Below are positions 18,238-27,501 of a stretch of 64,000 nucleotides of DNA, piece after piece. Source of the DNA: Sphingobium cloacae (GTDB lineage Bacteria; Pseudomonadota; Alphaproteobacteria; Sphingomonadales; Sphingomonadaceae); the NCBI RefSeq assembly GCF_002355855.1, contig NZ_AP017655.1, forward strand, positions 1,054,001 through 1,118,000. Direction: 5' to 3'. The translations under genes were made by a program, and so were the position numbers. Under the pieces are notes generated by a model. That model was not told the DNA's origin. It made no database searches and saw only the letters and a list, made by a program, of their open reading frames with translations. How positions within the stretch are numbered: position 1 is the first letter of the stretch; each line of letters opens with the position of its first letter.

Positions 18238-19584
18238 TTATTTCAAAAGCACCAGTTCCTCGGCCATGCTGGGGTGCAGCGCCACCGTGTCGTCGAACTG
18301 CTGCTTGGTGAGGCCCGCCTTCACCGCGATGGCGGCGGCTTGCAGGATTTCGGGCGCGTCCGGCCCGATCATGTGCAGGCCCACCACGCGGTTGGTGGTC
18401 GCGTCCACCACCATCTTGTAGAGCGCCCGCTCCTCCCTTCCGGCCAGCACATTCTTCATCGGGCGGAAGTCGGACGTATAGACCTTGACCGTGCCGAGCA
18501 TGTTCTTCGCCTGCGCTTCGGTGAGGCCCACGCCCGCCATCGGCGGATCGCTGAACACGGCGGAGGGAACGCAGTCATAATCGACCGTGCGGGGATTATC
18601 GCCGAACACCGTATCGGCAAAGGCATGGCCCTCGCGGATCGCCACCGGCGTCAGTTGCAGCCGGTCGGTCACGTCGCCCACCGCATAGATGCTCTCGCAA
18701 CTGGTCCGGCTATGCGCGTCGACCTTGATCGCGCCCTTGTCGTCCACCTCGACCCCGGCCTTTTCAAGGCCAAGGCCGTCCGTGTGGGGCCGCCGTCCCG
18801 CCGCGAACAGCAGGACGTCGCAGGCGATCGGATCGCCCTCCTTGAAGTGGACGCTGAGCGTGCCGTCCTCCTGCTTCTCCACCCGGTCGAGCGGGGCGTT
18901 GAAACGGAACTGGATGCCCTTCCCCACCGAAATCTGCATCAGCCGGTCGCGGATGCTCTCGTCATAGCCGCGCAGCAGCGTGGAGGAGCGGTTGACCAGC
19001 GTCACCTGACTGCCGAACTGGTGGAAGATGCCCGCGAACTCATTGGCGATATAGCCGCCGCCGATGATGGCCAGCCGTTTGGGCGCCTCGTCCAGATGGA
19101 ACATCTCGTTCGAGGTGAGGCCATGCTCCGCGCCCTCGATGTCCGGCACGACCGGCCAGGCGCCGGTGGCGACCAGGATATATTTCGCGCTGACCTCGCG
19201 CCCGCCGGCGAGCCTTACCGCATGGGGACCGGCGATGGTCGCGCGTTCGGGGATCAGTTCGACATGGTGGCTGTCGAGCGTGTTCTTGTAGAGCCCTTCC
19301 AGCCGGTCCACATCGGCCAGCACATTGTCGCGCAGCACCGGCCATTCGAAGGCGCAGTCGGGCACGTTCCAGCCGAAGCGACGGGCGTCCTTCAGATCCT
19401 CGGCGAAATGCGCGCCGTAGACGAGCAGCTTCTTGGGCACGCAGCCGCGGATGACGCAGGTGCCCCCGACCCGATGCTCCTCCGCCACGGCGACCTTCGC
19501 GCCATGGGCGGACGCCACGCGGGACGCGCGCACGCCCCCCGATCCCGCGCCGATGACGAAAAGGTCGAAATCATAATCGCTCAT
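18238..19584 (-). CDS. gorA: Glutathione-disulfide reductase
   Basis: FAD/NADPH enzyme that recycles glutathione. The 448-aa protein has the FAD Rossmann motif 'VIGAGSGGVRASR' (10-22), the redox disulfide in 'GGTCVIRGCVPKK' (Cys43 and Cys48), the NADPH-site 'AIIGGGYIANEFAG', a second FAD motif 'IYAVGDVTDRLQLTPVAI', and the C-terminal His-Glu pair in 'VALHPSMAEELV'. The ATG at 19584 follows GGAGG by five bases. It converges with the dioxygenase gene and lies 147 bases after pgi on the same strand. Confidence 0.95.
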   Translation of the reverse strand: MSDYDFDLFVIGAGSGGVRASRVASAHGAKVAVAEEHRVGGTCVIRGCVPKKLLVYGAHFAEDLKDARRFGWNVPDCAFEWPVLRDNVLADVDRLEGLYKNTLDSHHVELIPERATIAGPHAVRLAGGREVSAKYILVATGAWPVVPDIEGAEHGLTSNEMFHLDEAPKRLAIIGGGYIANEFAGIFHQFGSQVTLVNRSSTLLRGYDESIRDRLMQISVGKGIQFRFNAPLDRVEKQEDGTLSVHFKEGDPIACDVLLFAAGRRPHTDGLGLEKAGVEVDDKGAIKVDAHSRTSCESIYAVGDVTDRLQLTPVAIREGHAFADTVFGDNPRTVDYDCVPSAVFSDPPMAGVGLTEAQAKNMLGTVKVYTSDFRPMKNVLAGREERALYKMVVDATTNRVVGLHMIGPDAPEILQAAAIAVKAGLTKQQFDDTVALHPSMAEELVLLK

Positions 19585-19731
19585 GCAAGCCTCCGCTGGG
19601 TATGCCGCGCATATGGCGGCACCCCGGCGGAGTTACAAACGGGATTTTGGATGGAGCGGAGAGCGGAAAGCCCGGTTTCCAGCATGCACCGCTTAATGGC
19701 AAGCTTTGGCCAAAACCGCCCGCCAACCCCA

Positions 19732-21237
19732 TCAAACCCCGCCCAGGGCGATGTCGATCAGCGCCATGGTGGACGGATCGAAGCCCTTGGGCCCGTCCGC
19801 CTCGATGGATTTGGCGATTTCCTTGCCCAGTTCCACGCCGAACTGGTCGAAGGGATTGATCCCCATCAGCACCGCATTGGCGAAGGTGCGATGTTCGTAG
19901 AAGGCGATGAGCGCGCCCAGCGCCTCCGGCGTCACATCGTCGAGCAGGATCGTGGTGGAGGGCCGGTTGCCCGGATAGGCGCGCGCCGGATCGTCGGGAT
20001 TGTCCCGTCCGCGCATCAGGGCCGCGCCCTGCGCGAAGCAGTTGACCAGCAGCGCCCGGTGATGCGCCGGATCGAGGGCATGGCCCGGCTCGATGGAGGC
20101 GACGAACTCGACCGGGGCGATCACCGTGCCCTGATGCAGAAGCTGGAACACCGCATGTTGCGCGTCCGTGCCCACGCCGCCCCAGGTGATCGGCGCGGTG
20201 GGACCGTCCACCGGATCGCCGTCGCGGGTGACGCTCTTGCCGTTGCTCTCCATCTCCAGTTGCTGAAGGTAGGAAGGCAGCAGCCGCAGCCGCTCATCAT
20301 AGGCGAAGAGCGCGCGGGTCTGGCAACCCATCACCCGCGCATAATATTGGTCCGCGAAGGCGGCGATCAGCGGCGCATTCCCGCGCGGATCGGACAGGCG
20401 GAAATGCCGGTCCATCGCCGCCGCCCCTTCCAGCAGGCTTTCGAACGCGTCCCAGCCCAGCGCCAGCGCGGCGGGAAAGCCGATGGAGGACCAGAGCGAA
20501 TAGCGCCCGCCCACGCTTTCGGCGAAAGGCAGGATGCGCGTTTCGTCGACGCCCCATTCGATCGCCCGGTCCGGCGAGGCGGTGAGAGCCACGACCCGGC
20601 CATAGGGATCGTCCACCCCCGCCTCCACCATCCAGTTGATCGCGCTCGCCGCGTTCAGCATGGTCTCGGTGGTGGTGAAGGTCTTGGAGGCGACCGCGAT
20701 CAGGGTGGCGTGGGGATCGAAGCGGTCCATCGCCCGTTCCAGCGCGGTGCCGTCCACATTGGAGACGATGGCGACATCGTAGCGCAGCCCGTCGCCGCCC
20801 AGCGCATCGACGATCAGGTCCGGCCCCAGCGCCGACCCGCCGATGCCGATATGCAGGATATGGCGGACCGGCCCCAGCGCCTCCGCCTCGATCGCGTCGA
20901 TCAGGGCGCGCATCCGGGCATGGAACATCCGCGCCCGCGCCACGCTGTCGGCATTGCCCTCGCCCCGTTCGGCGGGATGCTCGGCCGCGCGGCCTTCGCT
21001 GTTGTTGACGGGCTTGCCCGCGAACAGCGCGTCGCGCCAGCCGGCAAAGTCGCGTTCCCGCGCCAGTTCCAGAAAGGCGTCCATCAGATCGTCGGTCAGA
21101 TGCGTCTTGGACCAGTCGAAGCGGATCGGCCCCCGCGTCAGAACGAAGCGGGACAGCCGGTCGGGATCGGCGGTGAAGATGGTCTTGAGATCGGCTTGCG
21201 GAAGGCGCGCGATGGCGGCCTGTGCAGGGGACGGCAT
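19732..21237 (-). CDS. pgi: Glucose-6-phosphate isomerase
   Basis: Interconverts glucose-6-phosphate and fructose-6-phosphate. The 501-aa protein carries the two family signatures, 'IGIGGSALGPDLIVDAL' with the nearby 'VSNVDGTALERAM', and 'VGGRYSLWSSIGFPAALA'; the C-terminal part has 'NPFDQFGVELGKEIA' with the conserved catalytic Lys region. The start at 21237 follows AGAGGA by seven bases. Sphingomonads usually route glucose through Entner-Doudoroff, where pgi recycles fructose-6-phosphate; that role is background, not shown here. Confidence 0.96.
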   Translation of the reverse strand: MPSPAQAAIARLPQADLKTIFTADPDRLSRFVLTRGPIRFDWSKTHLTDDLMDAFLELARERDFAGWRDALFAGKPVNNSEGRAAEHPAERGEGNADSVARARMFHARMRALIDAIEAEALGPVRHILHIGIGGSALGPDLIVDALGGDGLRYDVAIVSNVDGTALERAMDRFDPHATLIAVASKTFTTTETMLNAASAINWMVEAGVDDPYGRVVALTASPDRAIEWGVDETRILPFAESVGGRYSLWSSIGFPAALALGWDAFESLLEGAAAMDRHFRLSDPRGNAPLIAAFADQYYARVMGCQTRALFAYDERLRLLPSYLQQLEMESNGKSVTRDGDPVDGPTAPITWGGVGTDAQHAVFQLLHQGTVIAPVEFVASIEPGHALDPAHHRALLVNCFAQGAALMRGRDNPDDPARAYPGNRPSTTILLDDVTPEALGALIAFYEHRTFANAVLMGINPFDQFGVELGKEIAKSIEADGPKGFDPSTMALIDIALGGV

Positions 21238-21414
21238 GGGGAAATCCTCTTATGATGTTGGTCGACACCGACGCTGCACCTGTCGATTCTTTCCCTCTTT
21301 AGCCAATGCCGGGACGATTTGCATCGCCGCCCGTGCTTGACGCGGCTCATCCAAGCCCGCAAAAGCCGCGACAGGCCGCTTTGCCGGCGCCACGAAGGGA
21401 CAATCAGAACGAGC

Positions 21415-22239
21415 ATGAGCGCAAAATCGGAAACGCGGGATTTCCTCTGGTTTCTCGCAAAGCTGGCGGTGTTCGTCTTTGTCCTGCGAAGCTTCATCGT
21501 TTCGCCGTTCAACATCCCGTCGGAATCGATGCAGCCGCGCCTGTTGATCGGCGATTACCTGCTGGTCGCCAAATGGCCCTATGGCTATTCGCGCTATTCC
21601 CTGCCCTTCGGCGTGCCGCTGATCCCCGGCCGCATCTTCGCCTCCACGCCCGAGCGCGGCGACGTGGTGGTGTTCAAGGCCCCGCCCAGCCAGAAGAACG
21701 ACTATATCAAGCGCGTCATCGGCCTGCCCGGCGACATGGTTTCGGTCCGCGGCGGCACCGTCTATCTGAACGGTCAGGCCATCCCGAAGAAGCGGGTCGC
21801 CGATTTCGTGATCCCGGTGACGCCCAACATGGTGGACGCGGCGCGGAAGGAAGGCAGCCCGTCCCCCTGCTACCGCCCCGATTTCGAGGAAGCCGCGCCG
21901 GAGGGGGGCCGCCAGTGCCGCTACCCCCAATATCGCGAGACGCTGCCCAACGGCAAAAGCTACAACGTCCTTGACCTTGTGCCGGACGGCGCGGCTGACG
22001 ACCGCGACACGGTGCTGGTGCCCGAAGGCCATCTCTTCATGATGGGCGACAATCGCGACCGCTCCGCCGACAGCCGCTTCCCGGCGGTGGAAGGCGGCGG
22101 AATCGGCCTGGTTCCCGAGGAAAACCTGGTGGGCAAGGCGATGGTCTCCGTCTTTTCGACCGACGGCGGCGCCAACTGGTTCCTGCCCTGGACCTGGTTC
22201 ACCGCCGCCCGCTGGAGCCGCATCGGGGAAGGCTTTTGA
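21415..22239 (+). CDS. lepB: Signal peptidase I
   Basis: Inner-membrane protease that removes signal peptides. The 274-aa protein has one N-terminal transmembrane helix (about 10-30), catalytic Ser38 in 'NIPSESMQPRL', general base Lys99 in 'DYIKRVIGLPGD', and box E 'FMMGDNRDRSADSR'. An insert of about 60 residues with three Cys (about 140-180) sits between the catalytic boxes. ATG at 21415 was chosen over an upstream in-frame ATG at 21319 because it begins directly before the cytoplasmic N-terminus typical of the family. The TGA overlaps the TTG start of rnc. Confidence 0.96.
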   Translation: MSAKSETRDFLWFLAKLAVFVFVLRSFIVSPFNIPSESMQPRLLIGDYLLVAKWPYGYSRYSLPFGVPLIPGRIFASTPERGDVVVFKAPPSQKNDYIKRVIGLPGDMVSVRGGTVYLNGQAIPKKRVADFVIPVTPNMVDAARKEGSPSPCYRPDFEEAAPEGGRQCRYPQYRETLPNGKSYNVLDLVPDGAADDRDTVLVPEGHLFMMGDNRDRSADSRFPAVEGGGIGLVPEENLVGKAMVSVFSTDGGANWFLPWTWFTAARWSRIGEGF

Positions 22240-22907
22240 GCAAGCCCGACACGGCGGGCTGGCTGAAGGCGCTGATCGGGCGCGCGCCGCATGATCCCGC
22301 CGCCTTCGCGCAGGCGCTGACCCATGGCAGCGCGCATTCCGCCAATTATGAAAGGCTGGAATTTCTGGGCGACCGGGTGCTGGGCCTGCTGGTCGCCGAA
22401 TGGGTCTATGCGCGGTTCGCGGGCGAGCCCGAAGGCAAGCTCTCCCGCCGGTTCAACGCGCTGGTGTCGGGCGAAACCTGTGCCGAGGTCGCGCGCGCGG
22501 CGGGCGTCCCCGCCCATCTCGTCCTTGGCAAGCAGGCGCGCGACGATGGCGCGAACGACAGCGACAATGTGCTGGGCGACGTGATGGAGGCCCTGATCGG
22601 CGCGCTCTATCTGGAGGGCGGCCTGGACGAAGCGAGGGCGCTGGTGCATCGCCTGTGGGGCGACCGGGTGGACACCCAGACCAGCGCGCCGCGCCATCCC
22701 AAATCCGCGCTTCAGGAATGGGCGGCCGCCAACCGGCGCAAACCGCCGGAATATGTGATGACGGACCGATCCGGCCCGCACCATGCGCTGCGCTTCACCG
22801 TCACCGTATCGATCAAGGGCGCGGGCGAGGCCAGCGCCACCGGCGGGTCCAAGCAGGAAGCGGAAACGGCGGCGGCCAAGGCCCTGCTGGAGAAGCTGCC
22901 GGGCTGA
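22236..22907 (+). CDS. rnc: Ribonuclease III
   Basis: Cuts double-stranded RNA in rRNA and mRNA processing. The 223-aa protein has the signature 'ERLEFLGDRVLGLL' at 39-52 (catalytic Glu42 and Asp46), a second metal site 'NVLGDVMEALIGALYLEGG' (Asp115 and Glu118) and a C-terminal dsRNA-binding domain from about 150 ('HPKSALQEWAAANRRKPPEY'). The start is TTG, in a TTGA overlap with the lepB stop, with GGGGAAGG just upstream. In many proteobacteria era follows directly; here two other genes lie between. Confidence 0.95.
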   Translation: MSKPDTAGWLKALIGRAPHDPAAFAQALTHGSAHSANYERLEFLGDRVLGLLVAEWVYARFAGEPEGKLSRRFNALVSGETCAEVARAAGVPAHLVLGKQARDDGANDSDNVLGDVMEALIGALYLEGGLDEARALVHRLWGDRVDTQTSAPRHPKSALQEWAAANRRKPPEYVMTDRSGPHHALRFTVTVSIKGAGEASATGGSKQEAETAAAKALLEKLPG

Positions 22908-23177
22908 AAGGCGGCGGTGGAGGGCGGACGGCGAGCCCATGGGACGACCTGCCTCCCGCCCGCTTCCCGGACAGCAAGCACGCCAGGCGCGAGCAGGCTT
23001 CGGCCGTCTGCCGTCCATCTCCATCCATCGGGCCGGGCCGGACCGTCGAACGGTGCGGTTTTGCGGGCGAGACGAATGAAAAACGGGTATTCGGGCGATC
23101 GGCTTAACGCCTCCTTTACCCCGCTGCGATAGCGTTCCCTTTCGGCCTTAAATGCATGCAGGCACAGGGATTTTCGG

Positions 23178-23861
23178 GTGATGAACGAGTCGGCGCAGCG
23201 CCATCAATGGAAAGACATAGCGGATATATTGGAGGCGCTGGTCACCGCCGACGGCACCGGCGCCCATTCCTATGCCCATCAGGCGGCGGGGGACCAGGGC
23301 ATGCGCGACGCGCTGCTTTCCCTTTCCGACCTTGCCGATGCGGCCTATTATCTCTGCCTGCTCCATGGCCGTCATCCCGGCGTCATCGACCATGCCGCCA
23401 CCCGTTCGGCCGACAATGCCGCGCGCCAGTGGCTGATCCAGGCCGCCGACGGCTTCGCCCGCGAGCGCGCCTATCTGACGCAGGTGACCGTCGCCGTCGG
23501 CCCCGCGCCCAGCACGGCGGGGCAGGCCGATTGCGAAACCACCGTCAGCCAGCAGCGCCACGCGCTCGACATGCTGGCCCAGTCCGACCGGCGCGGCTGC
23601 GCGCTGGGCGCGGCGATCGCGCTGGTGCTCGACTGGCGGGCGGTGCGCCGCGTGCTGGACAAGGCCGCGATCCGGGTCGGCATCGAACCGGCCCCCTCGA
23701 CCCTTCCCGACCGCGCCGCCACCATGGCGGTCGCCCGCGCCATCGGCGGGGATGAAGCCATAGACCGCGCCATCCAGTTCGGCGCGCGCCAGCTGCTCAG
23801 CCAGCATCGCGGGCTATGGGATCTGCTCGCCGCCCGCGCGCAGGTCCGCGCCCGTTCCTGA
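23178..23861 (+). CDS. Hypothetical protein
   Basis: I do not recognise a characterised family. The 227-aa protein is mostly predicted helical, Ala-rich and without signal peptide or membrane segment. The central part carries 'TTVSQQRHALDMLAQSDRRG' and 'GAAIALVLDWRAVRRVLDKA', resembling a helical bundle with an acidic and a basic face. Codon usage resembles the neighbours, so it seems a native gene. It starts at 23178 (ATGATG) after a 270-base spacer following rnc, in which I see nothing definite, and lies 90 bases before the MoxR-type ATPase. It may be a sphingomonad-specific protein; the function is unknown. Confidence 0.7.
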   Translation: MMNESAQRHQWKDIADILEALVTADGTGAHSYAHQAAGDQGMRDALLSLSDLADAAYYLCLLHGRHPGVIDHAATRSADNAARQWLIQAADGFARERAYLTQVTVAVGPAPSTAGQADCETTVSQQRHALDMLAQSDRRGCALGAAIALVLDWRAVRRVLDKAAIRVGIEPAPSTLPDRAATMAVARAIGGDEAIDRAIQFGARQLLSQHRGLWDLLAARAQVRARS

Positions 23862-23951
23862 CGGGCATTGGTTCCACCGCACCGCACAAACGCATTGCGC
23901 GGACGGTCCGCTTTGCCTAGTCCGTTCGGCGGATGGACAGCAAAGAGCGGA

Positions 23952-24803
23952 ATGAAGATGCGATTTGAAGGCACGCGGGATTATGTCGCTACCGACGATC
24001 TGAAGGTCGCGGTCAACGCCGCCGTTCTGCTGCGCCGCCCGCTGCTGGTGAAGGGGGAGCCGGGCACCGGCAAGACCGTGCTGGCGCAGGAGATCGCCAA
24101 GGCGCTGGACGCGCCCCTCATCGAATGGAACGTCAAGTCCACGACCAAGGCGCATCAGGGCCTCTATGAATATGACGCGGTCGCCCGCCTGCGCGACGGC
24201 CAGCTCGGCGATCCGCGCGTCCACGACATTTCCAACTACATCCGCAAGGGCAAGCTGTGGGAAGCCTTCACCTCGCCCGAGTTGCCCGTCCTGCTGATCG
24301 ACGAGATCGACAAGGCCGACATCGAGTTTCCCAACGACCTGTTGCAGGAACTCGATCGCATGGCCTTCCACGTCTACGAAACGGGCGAGACCATCGCCGC
24401 GAAGGAACGGCCGGTCGTCGTCATCACCTCGAACAACGAGAAGGAACTGCCCGACGCCTTCCTGCGCCGCTGCTTCTTCCATTACATCAAATTCCCCGAC
24501 CGCGAGACGATGCAGGCCATCGTCGACGTGCACTTCCCCGGCATCCAGAAGATGCTCGTCAGCAAGGCGATGGACATCTTCTACGACATTCGCGAGGTGC
24601 CGGGCCTCAAGAAGAAACCCAGCACCAGCGAACTGCTCGACTGGCTGAAGCTGCTGCTCAATGAGGACATGCCGCTCGACGTGCTCCAGAACAGCGACCC
24701 GACCAAGGCGATTCCGCCCCTCCACGGCGCGCTGCTGAAGAACGAGCAGGACATCATGATGTTCGAACGCCTCGCCTTCATGGCGCGGCGGCAGCAGCGA
24801 TAA
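23952..24803 (+). CDS. MoxR-family AAA+ ATPase
   Basis: ATPase of the MoxR/CbbQ-like AAA+ branch, usually a chaperone for cofactor loading or complex maturation. The 283-aa protein has Walker A 'VKGEPGTGKTVLAQEI' (about 34-49), Walker B 'LPVLLIDEIDKAD', sensor 1 'VVVITSNNEKELPDAFLRR' and the sensor 2 region near 'PSTSELLDWLKLLL'. Two ATGs (23952 and 23958) are possible. Such ATPases usually stand beside a von Willebrand factor A (CoxE-like) gene; none follows here, the next gene being era. Confidence 0.9.
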   Translation: MKMRFEGTRDYVATDDLKVAVNAAVLLRRPLLVKGEPGTGKTVLAQEIAKALDAPLIEWNVKSTTKAHQGLYEYDAVARLRDGQLGDPRVHDISNYIRKGKLWEAFTSPELPVLLIDEIDKADIEFPNDLLQELDRMAFHVYETGETIAAKERPVVVITSNNEKELPDAFLRRCFFHYIKFPDRETMQAIVDVHFPGIQKMLVSKAMDIFYDIREVPGLKKKPSTSELLDWLKLLLNEDMPLDVLQNSDPTKAIPPLHGALLKNEQDIMMFERLAFMARRQQR

Positions 24804-24997
24804 GGGCGGCGGCGGTGGAGTCGTCGGGAGACCGCCTTCCTCCATGCCGCGATGCAGCAAGGAAGGGATAGCGGCAGGCCCTGCCATGGCCGCGGACGGA
24901 AATTCGGTCGTCCCTCTGGCGGCTGGACGCTCTTCGACATAAGGGATTCGCAAGGGAACGGAAACGCCCGCATGCTCGCGGGACAAAGGAGTTTTGA

Positions 24998-25906
24998 TTG
25001 ACGGTTGACCCAGACAAGCAGCGCTGCGGCGTGGTCGCCATCGTGGGCGCGCCCAATGCGGGCAAGTCCACGCTCGTCAACGCGCTGGTGGGGCAGAAGG
25101 TGGCGATCACCAGCCCCAAGGCGCAGACTACGCGCACCCGCGTCATGGGCGTCGCGATCGAGGGCGACGCGCAGATCGTGCTGGTGGACACGCCCGGCAT
25201 CTTCGCCCCCAAGAGGCGGCTCGACCGGGCCATGGTGCAGGCGGCATGGGGCGGCGCGCAGGGCGCGGACCTGATCGCGCTGATCGTCGACGGCAAGGCC
25301 GGGCTGGGGCCCAAGGTCGAACCGATCATCGAGGCGCTGTCCGGCCGATCCGAGCGCAAATGGCTGATCCTGAACAAGGTCGACATCGCCGCCAAGGACA
25401 AGCTGCTCGTCCACACCCAGAAGCTGAACGACGCGCTGGGCTTCGAGGAAATCTTCTTCGTGAGCGCGGCGACGGGCGACGGCCTGCCCGAACTCAAGTC
25501 CGCCTTCGCCGCCGCCATGCCGGAGGGCCCCTGGCACTTTCCGGAAGATCAGGTGTCCGACGCCACCGACCGGATGCTGGCCGCCGAGATCACGCGCGAG
25601 CAACTCTATCACCAGCTCCACGCCGAGCTTCCCTATGCCGCCGCCGTCGACACGGAGAAATATTCCGAGCGGGAGGACGGGTCGGTCGAAATCCACCAGC
25701 AGATCCTCGTCGCCCGCCCGACCCAGCGCGCCATCGTGCTGGGCAAGGGCGGCCAGCGCCTCAAGGAAATCGGGTCGAAGGCCCGCGCCGAACTGGCCGC
25801 GCTGCTGGGTTGCAAGGTCCATCTCTACCTCCACGTCAAGGTGAAGGAGGATTGGCAGGAGGATCGCGGCATCTATCGCGACATCGGCCTCGACTGGGTG
25901 GAATGA
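24998..25906 (+). CDS. era: GTPase Era
   Basis: GTPase that binds 16S rRNA and aids assembly of the 30S subunit. The 302-aa protein has G1 'GAPNAGKST' at 17-25, G2 'TTRTR' at 44-48, G3 'DTPG' at 64-67, G4 'NKVD' at 126-129 and a C-terminal KH domain with 'IVLGKGGQRLKEIGSKAR'. The start is TTG at 24998 behind an excellent AGGAG site with about six bases between. It lies in the same direction as lepB and rnc but is separated from rnc by two genes and a 194-base spacer, so it may have its own promoter. Confidence 0.96.
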   Translation: MTVDPDKQRCGVVAIVGAPNAGKSTLVNALVGQKVAITSPKAQTTRTRVMGVAIEGDAQIVLVDTPGIFAPKRRLDRAMVQAAWGGAQGADLIALIVDGKAGLGPKVEPIIEALSGRSERKWLILNKVDIAAKDKLLVHTQKLNDALGFEEIFFVSAATGDGLPELKSAFAAAMPEGPWHFPEDQVSDATDRMLAAEITREQLYHQLHAELPYAAAVDTEKYSEREDGSVEIHQQILVARPTQRAIVLGKGGQRLKEIGSKARAELAALLGCKVHLYLHVKVKEDWQEDRGIYRDIGLDWVE

Positions 25907-25956
25907 CGGTTCGGAGCGCAAGCGCAACGATTCCCCGCCCGGATCGTTGAGCGGCC

Positions 25957-27465
25957 ATGCTCAAGACTTTGGTAGTCGCCGCCCGCGACCGGGAACGCCT
26001 TGCCGAAATCAGCGCCGTCGCCGCCCGCTACGGGCTGGACGTGCTGCTCGCGCGGCTGGGACTGGGGCAGGATCGCGATTCGGGCAGCGAGCCGCCCGAC
26101 CTGCCCCGCCGCACGCGCCAGGCGCTGGAGGCGCTGGGACCGACCTTCGTCAAGCTGGGCCAGATCCTCGCCACGCGCCGCGACCTGCTGCCAGACCCAT
26201 GGGTCGCCGAGTTCGAGAAGCTGCACAGCGAAGCGCCGACCCTGCCCTTCGACGCGCTGCGGCCAAGGCTGGAGGAAGCGCTGGGCGAGCCGCCGGAAAC
26301 CGCCTTCGCCCATTTCGATACGGCGCCGCTGGCCGCCGCCTCCATGGCGCAGGTGCATCGCGCCACATTGCGCGACGGAAACGAGGTGGTGGTGAAGATC
26401 CGCCGCCCCGGCATCCGTCAGAAGATGCAGGCGGACCTGCGGCTCATCACCCATCTGGCGGCCATCGTGGAAAGCGGCAGCCGCGAAGCGCGCCATTTCC
26501 AGCCCCGCGCGCTGGTGGGGCAATTGCTCGACACGGTGCTGGAGGAACTGGATTTCACGCAGGAAGGCCGCAATGCCGACCGGCTGCGCGAAGACCTGTC
26601 CGGCCATCCCGGCGTCGTCATCCCCGCGATCCACTGGCGGTTCAGCAGCGAAACCGTGCTGGTGATGGATTATGTCGCCGGGGTCGCGCCCCGCGACGGA
26701 GAGAGCTTGCGCGCGGCGGGCATCGATCCGGCCGCCATCGCCGATCTGGGCGCGGAACTGGTGCTGGACATGGTGCTGGTCAACGGCCGCTTCCATGGCG
26801 ATCCGCATCCGGGCAACCTGCTGTGCCTGCCGGGCGACAGGCTGGCGCTGCTCGACCTCGGCCTCATCGGCCATGTGAGCGCGCGGCGGCAGCAGGAGTT
26901 CCTGACCTTCATCCTCGCGCTGCGCTCCGGCGACGCGCCGACGCTGGCGGACACGCTGGCGCTCTGGTCGGCGGGGAGCGGCGTCGCGCGCGAACGCATC
27001 CTGACCGCGGCGGAGCATCTGACGGCGCGGCACAGCAACGGGCCGCTGGTGCTGGGCGCGCTGGTGGCGGATTTCTTTCCGTTGCTGCGGAAGGAGGGGC
27101 TGGTGCTGCCGCCCGATCTGGCGCTGATCTTCAAGGCGCTCATCACCATGGACGGCGTGCTGAACGCGATCCAGCCGGGCTTCGACCTGTCGGAGGCGAT
27201 CCAGCGCGCGCGGGGACGGCTGGTGATGAACCGCCTCGCCGCCAGCCGCTCACAGGACAAGATCGTCGCGCTGCTGCTGGAGGCGTCGCGCATCGCCGAC
27301 GACGCGCCGCGCCTGTTGCGGGCGTTCACCCGAAAGCTGGAGACGGAGCCGGAGGCGCAGCGGTCCGGCCCATCGGACGGGGCGATCATCGCGGGCGCGA
27401 AGTGGATCGCGGGCGCGGTGCTGGCGGCAGGAGCGCTGGTCGCCCTGATGCTCGGCCTGCGATGA
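25957..27465 (+). CDS. UbiB/ABC1-family atypical kinase
   Basis: Member of the UbiB/ADCK family linked to ubiquinone synthesis. The 502-aa protein has the family KxGQ motif 'FVKLGQILATRRDLLP' (about 64-79), the Ala-rich loop 'AAASMAQVHRA' replacing the normal glycine loop, 'VVVKIRRPGI' (ATP-binding Lys), 'GRFHGDPHPGNLL' (catalytic Asp region) and 'ALLDLGLIG' (metal-binding Asp). The C-terminus ends in a hydrophobic helix (about 478-500). It lies 50 bases after era. Other ubi genes are not adjacent, so the specific symbol is withheld. Confidence 0.88.
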   Translation: MLKTLVVAARDRERLAEISAVAARYGLDVLLARLGLGQDRDSGSEPPDLPRRTRQALEALGPTFVKLGQILATRRDLLPDPWVAEFEKLHSEAPTLPFDALRPRLEEALGEPPETAFAHFDTAPLAAASMAQVHRATLRDGNEVVVKIRRPGIRQKMQADLRLITHLAAIVESGSREARHFQPRALVGQLLDTVLEELDFTQEGRNADRLREDLSGHPGVVIPAIHWRFSSETVLVMDYVAGVAPRDGESLRAAGIDPAAIADLGAELVLDMVLVNGRFHGDPHPGNLLCLPGDRLALLDLGLIGHVSARRQQEFLTFILALRSGDAPTLADTLALWSAGSGVARERILTAAEHLTARHSNGPLVLGALVADFFPLLRKEGLVLPPDLALIFKALITMDGVLNAIQPGFDLSEAIQRARGRLVMNRLAASRSQDKIVALLLEASRIADDAPRLLRAFTRKLETEPEAQRSGPSDGAIIAGAKWIAGAVLAAGALVALMLGLR

Positions 27466-27501
27466 TCGGGCGGGCGCCCGCGAAAGCAGGCGCGCGCGCC
27501 A

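Noticed and set aside
18274..21255. Open frame of about 990 codons on the plus strand
   Set aside because: It is antisense to gorA and pgi, both with full sets of family motifs; long antisense frames are expected at this GC content.
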